The notes beneath the pieces are model-generated. The model did not search any database. It saw only the letters and a list, made by a program, of their open reading frames with translations, and was not told the origin of the DNA. Position numbers and translations under genes: made by a program. From an uncultured Lachnospiraceae bacterium (GTDB lineage Bacteria > Bacillota > Clostridia > Lachnospirales > Lachnospiraceae), in NCBI GenBank assembly GCA_947164605.1, contig CAMUXE010000001.1, positions 62,001 through 126,000 of the forward strand: a stretch of 64,000 bases of DNA, in the 5' to 3' direction. The stretch's first letter is position 1. The number at the start of each line of letters is the position of its first letter. Shown here piece after piece: positions 20,348 through 28,617 of the stretch.

Positions 20348-22420
20348 TTAAAGCTCACCATTGTTGAGCATTGAATCAATTGTAACCTTAATAGTCTGAA
20401 CAGCCTGATCAGGAGTGCACTCCTTGAGCTGGGCCGCAGCTATAGTCATATGGCCACCGCCGCCGAGCTTTTCCATAATAAGCTGAACATTGACATCATC
20501 TATAGATCTGGCACTGAGATATACGATATCGTTAAATCTCGTGATAGCAAAAGATGCCTTAATTCCTGAGATATCAAGCAACTGATTGGCCGCTTTTGCT
20601 CCGCCAATTGTCGGAGAACTAAGTCCATCCCCGTCAAATATTGTGATTGCATAAGCATCTCTGTAGACAGTTGCCTCGCTGACAGCCTTAGCAATAGCTC
20701 TGTACTCATCCATATCTGTTCTAAGCATCTTACGAACACGGTTCACATCTGCTCCATGTCTTCTCAGATATGCTGCAGCCTCAAAGGTTCTTGGACCTGA
20801 CTTGTTGTTAAAACCATCAGTATCGATAACAATACCAGCATACATGGCATCTGCCTCATATGGCTTAATTTTAACTCCGTCATCAATATACTGGATCATC
20901 TCAGTAATCATCTCACTTGCACTCGATGCATATGGGTCGATGTATGAGATAACTGCATTCTTGATAAACTCAGAAGTCTGTCTGTGGTGGTCAAAAACTA
21001 TCTTTGTCTTGCACTGATTCAAAAGCTGAGGACAGTCAGTTCTGTCCGGAATGTTAACATCCACAACAATAAGCGCTGTCTGTGAGTTCACAAAGGCTGA
21101 AACGCTGTCATGGTCCACAAACATGTCATTAGGATAATCCTCGTTTTCGAGAAATTTATTCATAAAGGGCTTGATGCTTAAGTTGTCTTCATTGATTACA
21201 ATGTGAGCCTTTCTTCCAAGTCTGGCACAGATTGCAAACATACCTATAGCCGAACCAAAAGAGTCCACGTCAGGGAACTTGTGGCCCATAATCAAAACAT
21301 TGTCCGTGCTCTCTAAGATTGAAGTCAGGGCATGAGCCTTAACTCTAACCTTAACTCGAGTATTCTTCTCCATCTGCTGGCTCTTACCGCCGTAGTAGAG
21401 AGTTTTATCTCCATCCTTGACAACAGCCTGATCTCCACCTCTGCCCAAAGCCAAATCCATAGCCGCTCTGGCTATATCATAGTTCTTAGAGTAGTCATTG
21501 CTGCCAGTACCGATGGCAATACTCAAGGTAATTGTCATCTCATTTCTAGCCTTGATTGTCTTGATATCTTCAAGGATGCTGAACTTGTCCTCCATAAGCT
21601 GTTCAAGGAACTTATAACGAAAGACTACAAGATACTTATCCTTTTCAAGTTTCCTTACAATCGAACCGCCTTGAGCAAAGTACTTATTAACCCTCTTATC
21701 TACAAGACCGATAAGAAGTGACTTTCTAGCATCATCGACACTCTCGAGCACATCTTCATAGTTGTCTATATAAATCTGTCCGACTACAAATCTTTCATCT
21801 CTGATCTTTTTGATATACATATTGATATCTGTATTATCAAACATATACATGACTATAAAGGCTGATTCTTCCTTGGTTTCGTCGACAATGTCAACATCAT
21901 CCATAAGATTGGTCATCTTGATTCTCTTTAATTCAACCGAGTAGTCTCTGTCATTGAAACTGAGTCCAATCTCTTTTGAATCGTCACTCTGAGGAAAGAG
22001 TTCTACCTTTATCTCAGGAAAGACGCTATCCACAGTTTTTTTGACATCAACCTTATGGCCTATAATCTTGGTCATCATTTTGTTGCCCCAAAGCATATGT
22101 CCATTCTCATCCATAAGGGCATAAGGAACGCTAAGTTCGTTAATCATATCCCTCTGAACATGGGAAAAATTAGATGAGAACTTAACCATCTCGTATATAA
22201 TAGACGGTCCCAGATAGGCTGTAATCAGCGCTATAGCCAGGGCAAATATGATGGTGACCGCAAGCAATATGTTGCCACAATAGACATTTATTGCATACAT
22301 AGATATTGTGGTTATCAAAAGCACAATTCCTGTCACTATCTCAAGTGCAATCAGCTCTTTTAGCTTACCAGATATCTTATATGACTTATTTTTATTTTTT
22401 CTATTCTCTAAAGCTGCCAT
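20348..22420 (-). CDS. gdpP: Cyclic-di-AMP phosphodiesterase GdpP
   Basis: Degrades c-di-AMP to pApA and so affects cell-wall and potassium homeostasis. Domain order: two membrane helices (about 25-75), a PAS-like domain (about 95-200), a degenerate GGDEF domain, and a DHH-DHHA1 phosphoesterase. The DHH part shows [15 protein letters not shown] from residue 379, DHHR at 477 and GGGGH at 653-657. Length 690 residues, slightly longer than usual. It is the first gene before rplI and dnaB, with a promoter at 22574-22602. Confidence 0.95.
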   Translation of the reverse strand: MAALENRKNKNKSYKISGKLKELIALEIVTGIVLLITTISMYAINVYCGNILLAVTIIFALAIALITAYLGPSIIYEMVKFSSNFSHVQRDMINELSVPYALMDENGHMLWGNKMMTKIIGHKVDVKKTVDSVFPEIKVELFPQSDDSKEIGLSFNDRDYSVELKRIKMTNLMDDVDIVDETKEESAFIVMYMFDNTDINMYIKKIRDERFVVGQIYIDNYEDVLESVDDARKSLLIGLVDKRVNKYFAQGGSIVRKLEKDKYLVVFRYKFLEQLMEDKFSILEDIKTIKARNEMTITLSIAIGTGSNDYSKNYDIARAAMDLALGRGGDQAVVKDGDKTLYYGGKSQQMEKNTRVKVRVKAHALTSILESTDNVLIMGHKFPDVDSFGSAIGMFAICARLGRKAHIVINEDNLSIKPFMNKFLENEDYPNDMFVDHDSVSAFVNSQTALIVVDVNIPDRTDCPQLLNQCKTKIVFDHHRQTSEFIKNAVISYIDPYASSASEMITEMIQYIDDGVKIKPYEADAMYAGIVIDTDGFNNKSGPRTFEAAAYLRRHGADVNRVRKMLRTDMDEYRAIAKAVSEATVYRDAYAITIFDGDGLSSPTIGGAKAANQLLDISGIKASFAITRFNDIVYLSARSIDDVNVQLIMEKLGGGGHMTIAAAQLKECTPDQAVQTIKVTIDSMLNNGEL

Positions 22421-22573
22421 AATAATTATCTCCCTGCAAGGTGCGACTTATAAAGGAGCTCGCAAATCAATCTCATTTATAAATCTACCATTCAACAAAT
22501 AGGCTCCTTTTGCTAATTTCAAAGTTTTTAAAAGATATGAAAGCCATAATTTTTGCAAAAAGTCACAATTTGT

Positions 22574-22602
22574 ATTATATCAAATGAAGACTGTATTGTC
22601 CA
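22574..22602 (-). promoter_or_regulatory. Putative gdpP-rplI-dnaB promoter
   Basis: Leftwards: TGGACA (22597-22602), 17-base spacer, TATAAT (22574-22579). Confidence 0.65.
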
Positions 22603-22727
22603 TGCGATATGCGAGTTGAAGTGTGTTTGCTAAGCAGGCATACTTTGAGCTCGCTTCCCTTAAGCACAAGCCCTTTAAGCACAAGTCTTATGTGTATGCA
22701 TACATAATAAATCAATCTTTCCTATGC

Positions 22728-22762
22728 AAAAAAGAAGCCGCCCGATTCCTCGGACGGCTCAA
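22728..22762 (-). terminator. Terminator of the rpsF-ssb-rpsR operon
   Basis: Stem GCCGCCCGA / CGGACGGC (22737-22745 with 22751-22758) followed leftwards by TTCTTTTTT. Confidence 0.85.
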
Positions 22763-22786
22763 TAAGCTTAATAAAATAATCAAAAA

Positions 22787-23050
22787 TTATTCTACTGTGT
22801 ATGGAAGAAGTGCAACGTGACGAGCTCTCTTTACTGCAATAGTAAGGGCTCTCTGATGCTTAGCACAGTTGCCTGTGATTCTTCTTGGAAGGATCTTTCC
22901 TCTCTCAGAAACGAACTTCTTAAGAGTAGCTACATCCTTGTAATCGATTTCTTTATTAGCTTCAGCACAAAATGCGCAGACTTTCTTTCTTCTACGTGGT
23001 GCTCTTCTTCTCATCTGACCTTCAGGTCTCTCTGACTTCTTCTCTGGCAT
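22787..23050 (-). CDS. rpsR: Ribosomal protein S18
   Basis: Small-subunit protein that binds S6. Length 87 residues with the S18 core [21 protein letters not shown] and [11 protein letters not shown]. It carries CAFC and a later CAKH, so the zinc-ribbon (C+) form is likely. Last gene after ssb. Confidence 0.97.
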   Translation of the reverse strand: MPEKKSERPEGQMRRRAPRRRKKVCAFCAEANKEIDYKDVATLKKFVSERGKILPRRITGNCAKHQRALTIAVKRARHVALLPYTVE

Positions 23051-23070
23051 GTCAGTTTCCTCCTTTTAGT

Positions 23071-23526
23071 TTAGTTAAAAGGCAAATTTTCGTCATCAAC
23101 CCCACCAGGAATATTAAGGAAACCATCATCTGCTCCGCCTACAGGCTGTGCTGATGACTGATTTGACTGTCCTCCTGTAAAGGACTGAGATGAAGCTTTG
23201 CTTTCTGCAAACTCTTGATCTTCAACAACCACATCTGTTGTGTAAACCTTGGCGCCATCCTTGTTAGTATAACTACCAGTCTGGATACGTCCAGTAACAA
23301 CAAGCTTTGTTCCCTGATGTAAATACTTCTCAGCGAACTCACCAGACTTACCAAATGCTACGCATGAGATAAAATCTGCTGTCTGCTCATTACCACCGTC
23401 AGTTCTTCTGCCTCTACGGTCTACAGCTAATGTGTATCTTGCAATTGCAAGAGAACCGTTAGCACTCTGTGAATAACGTACATCTGGATCTCTTGTTAAT
23501 CTTCCCATTAAAACAACTTTATTCAT
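23071..23526 (-). CDS. ssb: Single-stranded DNA-binding protein
   Basis: Protects ssDNA during replication and repair. OB-fold at residues 1-105 starting MNKVVLMGRLTRDPDVRYSQ; then a flexible Gln/Ser/Gly-rich tail and the acidic tip DDENLPFN, close to the usual DDDLPF tip. Length 151 residues. It sits between rpsF and rpsR as in most Firmicutes. Confidence 0.97.
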   Translation of the reverse strand: MNKVVLMGRLTRDPDVRYSQSANGSLAIARYTLAVDRRGRRTDGGNEQTADFISCVAFGKSGEFAEKYLHQGTKLVVTGRIQTGSYTNKDGAKVYTTDVVVEDQEFAESKASSQSFTGGQSNQSSAQPVGGADDGFLNIPGGVDDENLPFN

Positions 23527-23576
23527 AACTTAATTCTCCTTATCTTTATAAAAGAAGCTGTTAAGTTGAACGTTAA

Positions 23577-23864
23577 TTACTCTCCGTCTTTAACGATGAG
23601 GAATCTTAATACGTTGTCCATAATACGAAGTCTTGACTCAACCTCAGCTGGGCAAGTTGTTACTGCCTCAAACTTGATGAAATCATAGTAGCCTTCGCTC
23701 ATCTTCTGGATGTCGTAAGCAAGCTTCTTCTTCTCGCATGTACCTGGATCAGTAACTGTGCCACCGAAACGTGTAATGAGATCTTTTACCTGATCTACTG
23801 TGGCATTTCTTACTTCATCATCGACGTTCGCACTTACAACTAATGCTAATTCATACTTATTCAT
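23577..23864 (-). CDS. rpsF: Ribosomal protein S6
   Basis: Small-subunit protein that pairs with S18. The core YELALVVSANVDDE and the downstream KKLAYDIQKMSEGYYDFIKFEA are diagnostic. The ATG at 23864 was chosen: GGAGGT lies about 10 bases upstream. A GTG at 23876 would lie inside that ribosome site. This gives 95 residues. Confidence 0.96.
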   Translation of the reverse strand: MNKYELALVVSANVDDEVRNATVDQVKDLITRFGGTVTDPGTCEKKKLAYDIQKMSEGYYDFIKFEAVTTCPAEVESRLRIMDNVLRFLIVKDGE

Positions 23865-23949
23865 TCTACGTCGCACCTCCTTCTGGTCTCTGGCCCCTTC
23901 AAATTAATTCACAGTGAAAGAGCAAGGAAAAAATATATCACAGATTGAT

Positions 23950-23978
23950 ATTATACAAGGCTTTTTTAAATATATCAA
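23950..23978 (-). promoter_or_regulatory. Putative rpsF-ssb-rpsR promoter
   Basis: Leftwards: TTGATA (23973-23978), 17-base spacer, TATAAT (23950-23955). Confidence 0.7.
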
Positions 23979-24018
23979 GTACATTTTTAAAAGTTTATAT
24001 ATTTTATTAGTTTATTTA

Positions 24019-24198
24019 TCATATTTCAAAATATGACCCCTTATCCAGGCCCCGCTCTGTCAGCCAGCTCTCAGGCCTTTCTATGCGAGTTTTATCCCCA
24101 TCATCTGATTCAATCAAAATAGAGACATGAGGTCCATCCTTTGGAAACTCTTCACAGCCATAATCAGGATCATCAAGGCTTAATATCTTGTATCTCAT
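24019..24198 (-). CDS. Small protein of unknown function
   Basis: A 59-residue acidic product, starting MRYKILSLDDPDYGCEEFP. The start is the ATG at 24198, almost on top of the DUF951 stop at 24201, so it is translated with that gene. I do not recognise the family. No membrane segment or metal motif is visible. Its tight coupling to the DUF951 gene makes it likely real rather than chance. Confidence 0.55.
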   Translation of the reverse strand: MRYKILSLDDPDYGCEEFPKDGPHVSILIESDDGDKTRIERPESWLTERGLDKGSYFEI

Positions 24199-24200
24199 AA

Positions 24201-24398
24201 TCACTCTCCATCCGGATGCTTAACTGATTTGGTGCTTTTTTGGAGCTGAGTTCTACTTATCATAACTTCCCTGCCACAGCCCATACATATAAGCTTGAAG
24301 TCCTGACCTACTCTCAAGACTTTCCAATCAGCGCTTCCACAAGGATGCTTCTTCTTCATTGTAACAATATCGTTAATTTCATACTTTATAGGCAGCAT
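24201..24398 (-). CDS. DUF951 domain protein
   Basis: The 65-residue product shows the DUF951 pattern: YEINDIVTMKKKHPCGS, then WKVLRVGQDFKLICMGCGREVMI, with three conserved cysteines (CGS, CMGC) that could bind a metal. The ATG at 24398 has GGAGG upstream and lies one base after the sirtuin stop, so the two genes are coupled. The role of this family is not known. Confidence 0.85.
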   Translation of the reverse strand: MLPIKYEINDIVTMKKKHPCGSADWKVLRVGQDFKLICMGCGREVMISRTQLQKSTKSVKHPDGE

Positions 24399-24399
24399 A

Positions 24400-25158
24400 C
24401 TAAACCTCCACTCTCTCAAAGACCTTGCCAAGAGCTGCATGTATCAAAAGATTTGCCGAAGAATCATAAGGAGTCTTTGATTTGTTTATAAGAACCAGCT
24501 TATTTCCCCTGTAATAATCAATCATTCCCGCTGCAGGATAGACCCCAAGAGAAGTTCCGCCGACTATAAGCACATCAGCCTCACTAATCAACTTAATAGC
24601 CTTGCTTATATCATCCGAGTTAAGGGACTCCTCATAGAGGACCACGTCTGGCTTTATCAAGCCTCCACAGCTACAGCGAGGCAGGCCTTCAGACTTTACA
24701 ATATAGTCTAAATCGTAGAATTTGGCACACTTGGTGCAATAATTTCTCAAGACACTTCCGTGAAGTTCTACAACTTCCTTGCTTCCAGCCATCTGATGAA
24801 GGCCATCTATGTTCTGAGTCACAATACCTCTAAGTTTTCCAGCCTTTTCTAAAGCTGCTAATTTCTCGTGTGTTATTGATGGTTTTGCATCCTTATAGAT
24901 CATCCTGTCCTTGTAGAATTCATAAAATTCCTCAGTTCTGGCCCTAAAAAAACTGTGGCTGATAATGGTCTCAGGCGGAAACTTATACTTTTGATTATAG
25001 AGACCATCAGGACTTCTAAAGTCTGGGATTCCGCTCTCAGTTGACACGCCAGCTCCTCCAAAAAAGACAATATTGTCGCTCTCATTCAAGTATTTCAAAA
25101 AAGTCTCTATCTTTTCCTGTAAATCCTTCTCAATATCTTCTTTAGCCAAATCCAACAT
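24400..25158 (-). CDS. cobB: NAD-dependent protein deacylase (sirtuin)
   Basis: Removes acetyl or acyl groups from protein lysines using NAD+. Motifs: GGAGVSTESGIPDFRS for NAD, TQNIDGLH and the catalytic histidine in VELHGS, then four cysteines (CTKC and CSCGG) for the zinc site. Length 252 residues, normal for bacterial class U or III sirtuins. It lies downstream of the CpsD-like gene, separated by a small hairpin at 25211-25233. Confidence 0.94.
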   Translation of the reverse strand: MLDLAKEDIEKDLQEKIETFLKYLNESDNIVFFGGAGVSTESGIPDFRSPDGLYNQKYKFPPETIISHSFFRARTEEFYEFYKDRMIYKDAKPSITHEKLAALEKAGKLRGIVTQNIDGLHQMAGSKEVVELHGSVLRNYCTKCAKFYDLDYIVKSEGLPRCSCGGLIKPDVVLYEESLNSDDISKAIKLISEADVLIVGGTSLGVYPAAGMIDYYRGNKLVLINKSKTPYDSSANLLIHAALGKVFERVEV

Positions 25159-25210
25159 AGGCTTCCCTCCCTAAGAAAAGCAAAAAGTAATTTTTTTTCT
25201 AAAGACTAAA

Positions 25211-25233
25211 GTGCTAAGCAAAAAGCTTAGCAC
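25211..25233 (-). terminator. Hairpin between the CpsD-like gene and the sirtuin
   Basis: Perfect 9-bp stem GTGCTAAGC / GCTTAGCAC with a five-base loop. The T-run beyond it is interrupted, so it may be a weak terminator. Confidence 0.55.
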
Positions 25234-25244
25234 CCTAAATCATC

Positions 25245-25841
25245 TTATTCGTAGCTCGCTACACCGAGACAGTAACAGCCCCTGCGATCCAAGGCCTGAA
25301 CTCTCAACTCAGCAAGTGTTTTTGTATATGTTTTGGCTTCAATAAAGGCCAATGTCCTATCGCACAGAGCTGCCATCTTGCCCTCATTGTCAGATTGAAC
25401 TATAAGGATGTCATAGCTTCCCTTCATTGTGTCCAAGAGCTCTGACAGCTTATCCTTATATGTATCCACCCCGGCAAATGTGTCGACATCGCCAGTGAAC
25501 ATAAGGTGTAGGTTCTGCTGACTTGTAAGGCATAAAAGTTCCTTAGGATCCATAGGAAGACTCACATAATCCGTCACACCCTTGAGGGACTTTCCCAGCT
25601 TGAATTTACCTAAAAATACTTCCTTAGAAAAATCTCCATCTATAAAGAGAACCTTTCTGCCCTTCTTTGCAAGTATGTTTGCGAACTTCAATGCCAATCT
25701 GGCATTTCCAACCATGCCTATGCTTCTGATTGTCTCGTTCTCAAAAGAGATCTTAGTCAGGACATTATTCACTGTATCTGAAATTGAAGCCTGTTCAGTG
25801 TCTGTCATCTCGACAAGTTTATCAATCTTTATACTAAACAT
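25245..25841 (-). CDS. CpsD-like P-loop-less protein (degenerate BY-kinase fold)
   Basis: The 198-residue product resembles the cytoplasmic BY-kinase (CpsD/Wzc) of capsule regulation, with a Walker A-prime strand VLFIDGDF at residues 64-71 and the following order of strands. At the place of Walker A there is only IGMVGNARLALKF (41-53), without the GK[ST] needed to bind ATP phosphate, and the C-terminal tyrosine cluster is missing. It follows the CpsC-like gene by 10 bases. So it may be a pseudo-kinase that works only as a partner of the CpsC-like protein. The family call is by pattern and has moderate certainty. Confidence 0.65.
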   Translation of the reverse strand: MFSIKIDKLVEMTDTEQASISDTVNNVLTKISFENETIRSIGMVGNARLALKFANILAKKGRKVLFIDGDFSKEVFLGKFKLGKSLKGVTDYVSLPMDPKELLCLTSQQNLHLMFTGDVDTFAGVDTYKDKLSELLDTMKGSYDILIVQSDNEGKMAALCDRTLAFIEAKTYTKTLAELRVQALDRRGCYCLGVASYE

Positions 25842-25851
25842 ATGTCCCTCC

Positions 25852-27813
25852 TTACTTTAAGATCATGCCAAGCAACTCTGAGCTTGACTTAATTGATCCT
25901 ACTGCCTCTCTCAAAGCCTTTAATTCAGCCTCTTCCTTAAGCTTGCGTTCCTCTTCTTTTCTAGCCTTTTCTTCCTGCTCAGATGCAAGTCTCAAGGCTT
26001 CATCAGCCTTTCTCTTAGCCTCTTCTATCTCTCTGGCTTCCTGTTCAGCCGCAAGTCTTGCTGCCTCTTCAGCCTGCTTAGCCTCCAAGGCCCTCTTCTC
26101 TTCAAGAGCTCTAGCCTCTTCCTCTTTCTGTCTCTGAGCCTTTGCTAAGTTTTCTGCTGCAATTCTTTCAGCCTCTGCCTTTACTAAGGCCTCCGCTGCA
26201 AGCTTCTGTGCCGCAAGCTTAAGAGCCTCATCAGTTGTGTCATTCAACACATTATCAGATACCTCTGCAACCTTTTCTTCAGCCTGCTTAATCTTTTCCT
26301 GAGCTTGAATAGCCTCAGCTTCCTCAGCCTTTCTTGATTCTTCCATACGAAGATTCTCAGCTTCCCTAGCCTTCTCTATATCAGCCTCAGTTATCTCATC
26401 TTCCTTAAATTTCTTTTTAAAGAAGCCCTTAAACTTTCCTAACTTGCTAAGCTTAGATTCAGGCTTCTCATCACTCGCCTCAGCCTCTGATCCATCCTCA
26501 GTGTCAGCCTCTGCTGCAGTATCTTCTGCCTTTTTAGCTTCCTCAGCCTTTGCAGCTTCCTCAGCCTTTCTTGCTTCTTCGGCTTTTCTTGCCTCCTCAG
26601 CCTTTCTTGCTTCTTCGGCTTTTCTTGCCTCCTCAGCCTTTGCAGCTTCCTCGGCTTTTCTTGCCTCCTCAGCCTTTCTAGCTTCCTCAGCCTTTCTTGC
26701 CTCCTCAGCCTTTCTTGCTTCCTCAGCCTTTCTTGCTTCTTCGGCTTTTCTTGCCTCCTCAGCCTTTGCAGCTTCCTCAGCATCCTTGCCTGACTCAGCC
26801 TTTGCTCTCTCCTCTTCTCTCTGCTTAGCCTGAAGTTGTGCAACTTCCTCCTCAGAGAGCAGGAGCATAGGATTTACTGCATACTCAGTGTTTTTACGGC
26901 GTCCGAAAAGACCTTTTCTTTCTCTCTTCTTTTTCTTATTCTTATTATCCTCAGGTTCTAGTTCCTCAAATGCATTGATTTCGGCATCTGACTCAGTTTC
27001 ATGAGGAGCTGGAGTCTGACTTCCTTCAGTCTTATCTTCAGTCTTATCGCCCTTTTCAAGCATTCCGATTACATCTGCAATATTCTTTGACTTGTCAATC
27101 TGCTCTTCAAGAGTCTGATCAGACTGAGCCTCATCTTGAATTCCATCAGAAGCTTCATCCTTGTCATCCTCATCTTTATCAGAGCTAAGTTTATTCCTAG
27201 GACTTCTTTTCTTAGAACTTCTCTTCTTAGAAGGATTGCCTTTAGATGCTTCCTCAGTCTTAGGTTTAAATGCTGCGATTGCAAGCATAAGAACAAGAAG
27301 AATTGCAGCTGTTACGCCGGCAGTGATCTCACCAATTCTTATTGTCTTATTCATCAATTCTGGCTTAAATGACTGATTGGAGATATCACCCTCCGAAGAA
27401 ATCATAACAAGTGCTATTGGTACAATCTGCTGAATAAGATTTGCATTGCCTGCAACCGCATCAACATAGCGCTTTGCAGTGTTCTGATCCTTATATGTAA
27501 CTGTGAGCTCAATTATATTGCTGTTTGGCTTTGAAACAACTGTCAGATACTTAGCTATATCCTCATCAGTTTTAGCGTCTTCCTTGGCCGCTTTAATTAC
27601 CGAATCTGACTTAAACACATCAACAAAGTCATCTCTAAAGCCACCATTTTCCGCGCGGATGGATGGCTCATAGCTTGTTCCTGGTGTTATAACCAACTTT
27701 GCTGTAGATGTATAGAGCGGAACTATATGTGAGCTCTCATAGAAATATCCTGCAATTGTTCCTATCAATGTCACCAAAATCAGAACCAAGGCGCATCTTG
27801 CAAATTTTTTCAT
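25852..27813 (-). CDS. CpsC/Wzz-like membrane protein with giant repeat tail
   Basis: The 653-residue product has two membrane segments (about 7-25 and 161-182) with an outer domain between them (residues 26-160, starting VPLYTSTAKLVITPG), as in CpsC/Wzz chain-length or kinase-adaptor proteins. The rest, about 470 residues, is cytoplasmic and highly charged. It contains 13 tandem KAEEA[RAK] hexapeptides, KEEE-rich coiled-coil stretches and a basic patch (KKKKRER). Such a tail is far longer than in known CpsC proteins. The partner CpsD-like protein lies downstream. The tail could be a scaffold or a low-complexity spacer. Confidence 0.75.
   Translation of the reverse strand: MKKFARCALVLILVTLIGTIAGYFYESSHIVPLYTSTAKLVITPGTSYEPSIRAENGGFRDDFVDVFKSDSVIKAAKEDAKTDEDIAKYLTVVSKPNSNIIELTVTYKDQNTAKRYVDAVAGNANLIQQIVPIALVMISSEGDISNQSFKPELMNKTIRIGEITAGVTAAILLVLMLAIAAFKPKTEEASKGNPSKKRSSKKRSPRNKLSSDKDEDDKDEASDGIQDEAQSDQTLEEQIDKSKNIADVIGMLEKGDKTEDKTEGSQTPAPHETESDAEINAFEELEPEDNKNKKKKRERKGLFGRRKNTEYAVNPMLLLSEEEVAQLQAKQREEERAKAESGKDAEEAAKAEEARKAEEARKAEEARKAEEARKAEEARKAEEARKAEEAAKAEEARKAEEARKAEEARKAEEARKAEEAAKAEEAKKAEDTAAEADTEDGSEAEASDEKPESKLSKLGKFKGFFKKKFKEDEITEADIEKAREAENLRMEESRKAEEAEAIQAQEKIKQAEEKVAEVSDNVLNDTTDEALKLAAQKLAAEALVKAEAERIAAENLAKAQRQKEEEARALEEKRALEAKQAEEAARLAAEQEAREIEEAKRKADEALRLASEQEEKARKEEERKLKEEAELKALREAVGSIKSSSELLGMILK
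26529..26767. repeat. 18-bp coding repeats (KAEEA[RAK] hexapeptide)
   Basis: Thirteen near-identical 18-base units in frame in the CpsC-like gene, consensus CCTCAGCCTTTCTTGCTT on the plus strand. The number of units may vary between strains. Confidence 0.9.
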
Positions 27814-27840
27814 ATTATACCCATTCCTTCACTTAAATCA

Positions 27841-28608
27841 TCAATCGTTGATTTCCTTGAAATAATCCCAACTGATATATTTCACTGTACCACCGTCAAC
27901 CTCTATATAGAGCTGACAGAAATCATCTTCATCAGTAGCATAACCCTTCTTGTAAGGGACATCCATATAAGTATACTCAAACACATAGTTATTAGTGTAC
28001 TCAATCAAGTTATCGCCATTGACATTGAGAAGACCATATTCCACCTTACCTGCAGGCTTAATCTTCTCAAGCTCAGCAAGCGTGTAATCTCCATAGAGGA
28101 ATTTGCCTAAAAGTTCAGTATTATCCTCTGAGAGATAATTCTTGTTATATGGATCGTCATCGTGGTAGAAAGTTTCAAGAACCTTGTCAAAACTGTCACC
28201 GATCTTGATGCCTCTGGCAAATGTATGATCTTCACTTGAAGATGTAAGAGCTGTAAGCACTGATTTGCCATCAATATTCTCAAAAAAGAAGGTGAGATCT
28301 GTATAAAAATAAGTCTTAGCTCCCTCTTTTTCATCGATAGCATCAGGATCACCAAATGCTGCTTTCACCTCGTCCTCACTGGCCTTGTACTTGATAGAGT
28401 CTATAATCATATCATCAGGTCCAAACTTTGCAGATGTGTTTTTTTCAATAACATCATCTACATGCTCAACCTCTATAGGTGCCTTATCTTCCGAGTCCTG
28501 AACCAGGACCATCTCCTTGCTCTTGCTTGAACAAGCCGCCATAGATGCCATAAGTGTGAGACTTAAGCCCAAAGCCACTGCTCTTTTAATTTTTTTAATT
28601 CTAATCAT
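27841..28608 (-). CDS. Putative lipoprotein of unknown function
   Basis: The 255-residue product begins with a basic region, a hydrophobic stretch and the lipobox ASMAAC with C26 as the lipid-modified cysteine, so it should be anchored outside the membrane. The mature part is acidic with no recognised domain. It lies 27 bases upstream of the CpsC-like gene and may belong to the same envelope system. Not recognised as a known family. Confidence 0.8.
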   Translation of the reverse strand: MIRIKKIKRAVALGLSLTLMASMAACSSKSKEMVLVQDSEDKAPIEVEHVDDVIEKNTSAKFGPDDMIIDSIKYKASEDEVKAAFGDPDAIDEKEGAKTYFYTDLTFFFENIDGKSVLTALTSSSEDHTFARGIKIGDSFDKVLETFYHDDDPYNKNYLSEDNTELLGKFLYGDYTLAELEKIKPAGKVEYGLLNVNGDNLIEYTNNYVFEYTYMDVPYKKGYATDEDDFCQLYIEVDGGTVKYISWDYFKEIND

Positions 28609-28617
28609 AAAATTCCT

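Larger units (their letters stand above)
22421..22786. other. Intergenic region between gdpP and rpsR
   Basis: Holds the gdpP promoter and the terminator of the rpsF operon. No supported coding region; one weak plus-strand ORF at 22623 has no ribosome site. Confidence 0.7.

Noticed and set aside
26444-26833. Plus-strand ORF of 129 codons with a regular SSAFLA repeat
   Set aside because: It is the antisense of the KAEEAR repeat in the CpsC-like gene. No ribosome site.
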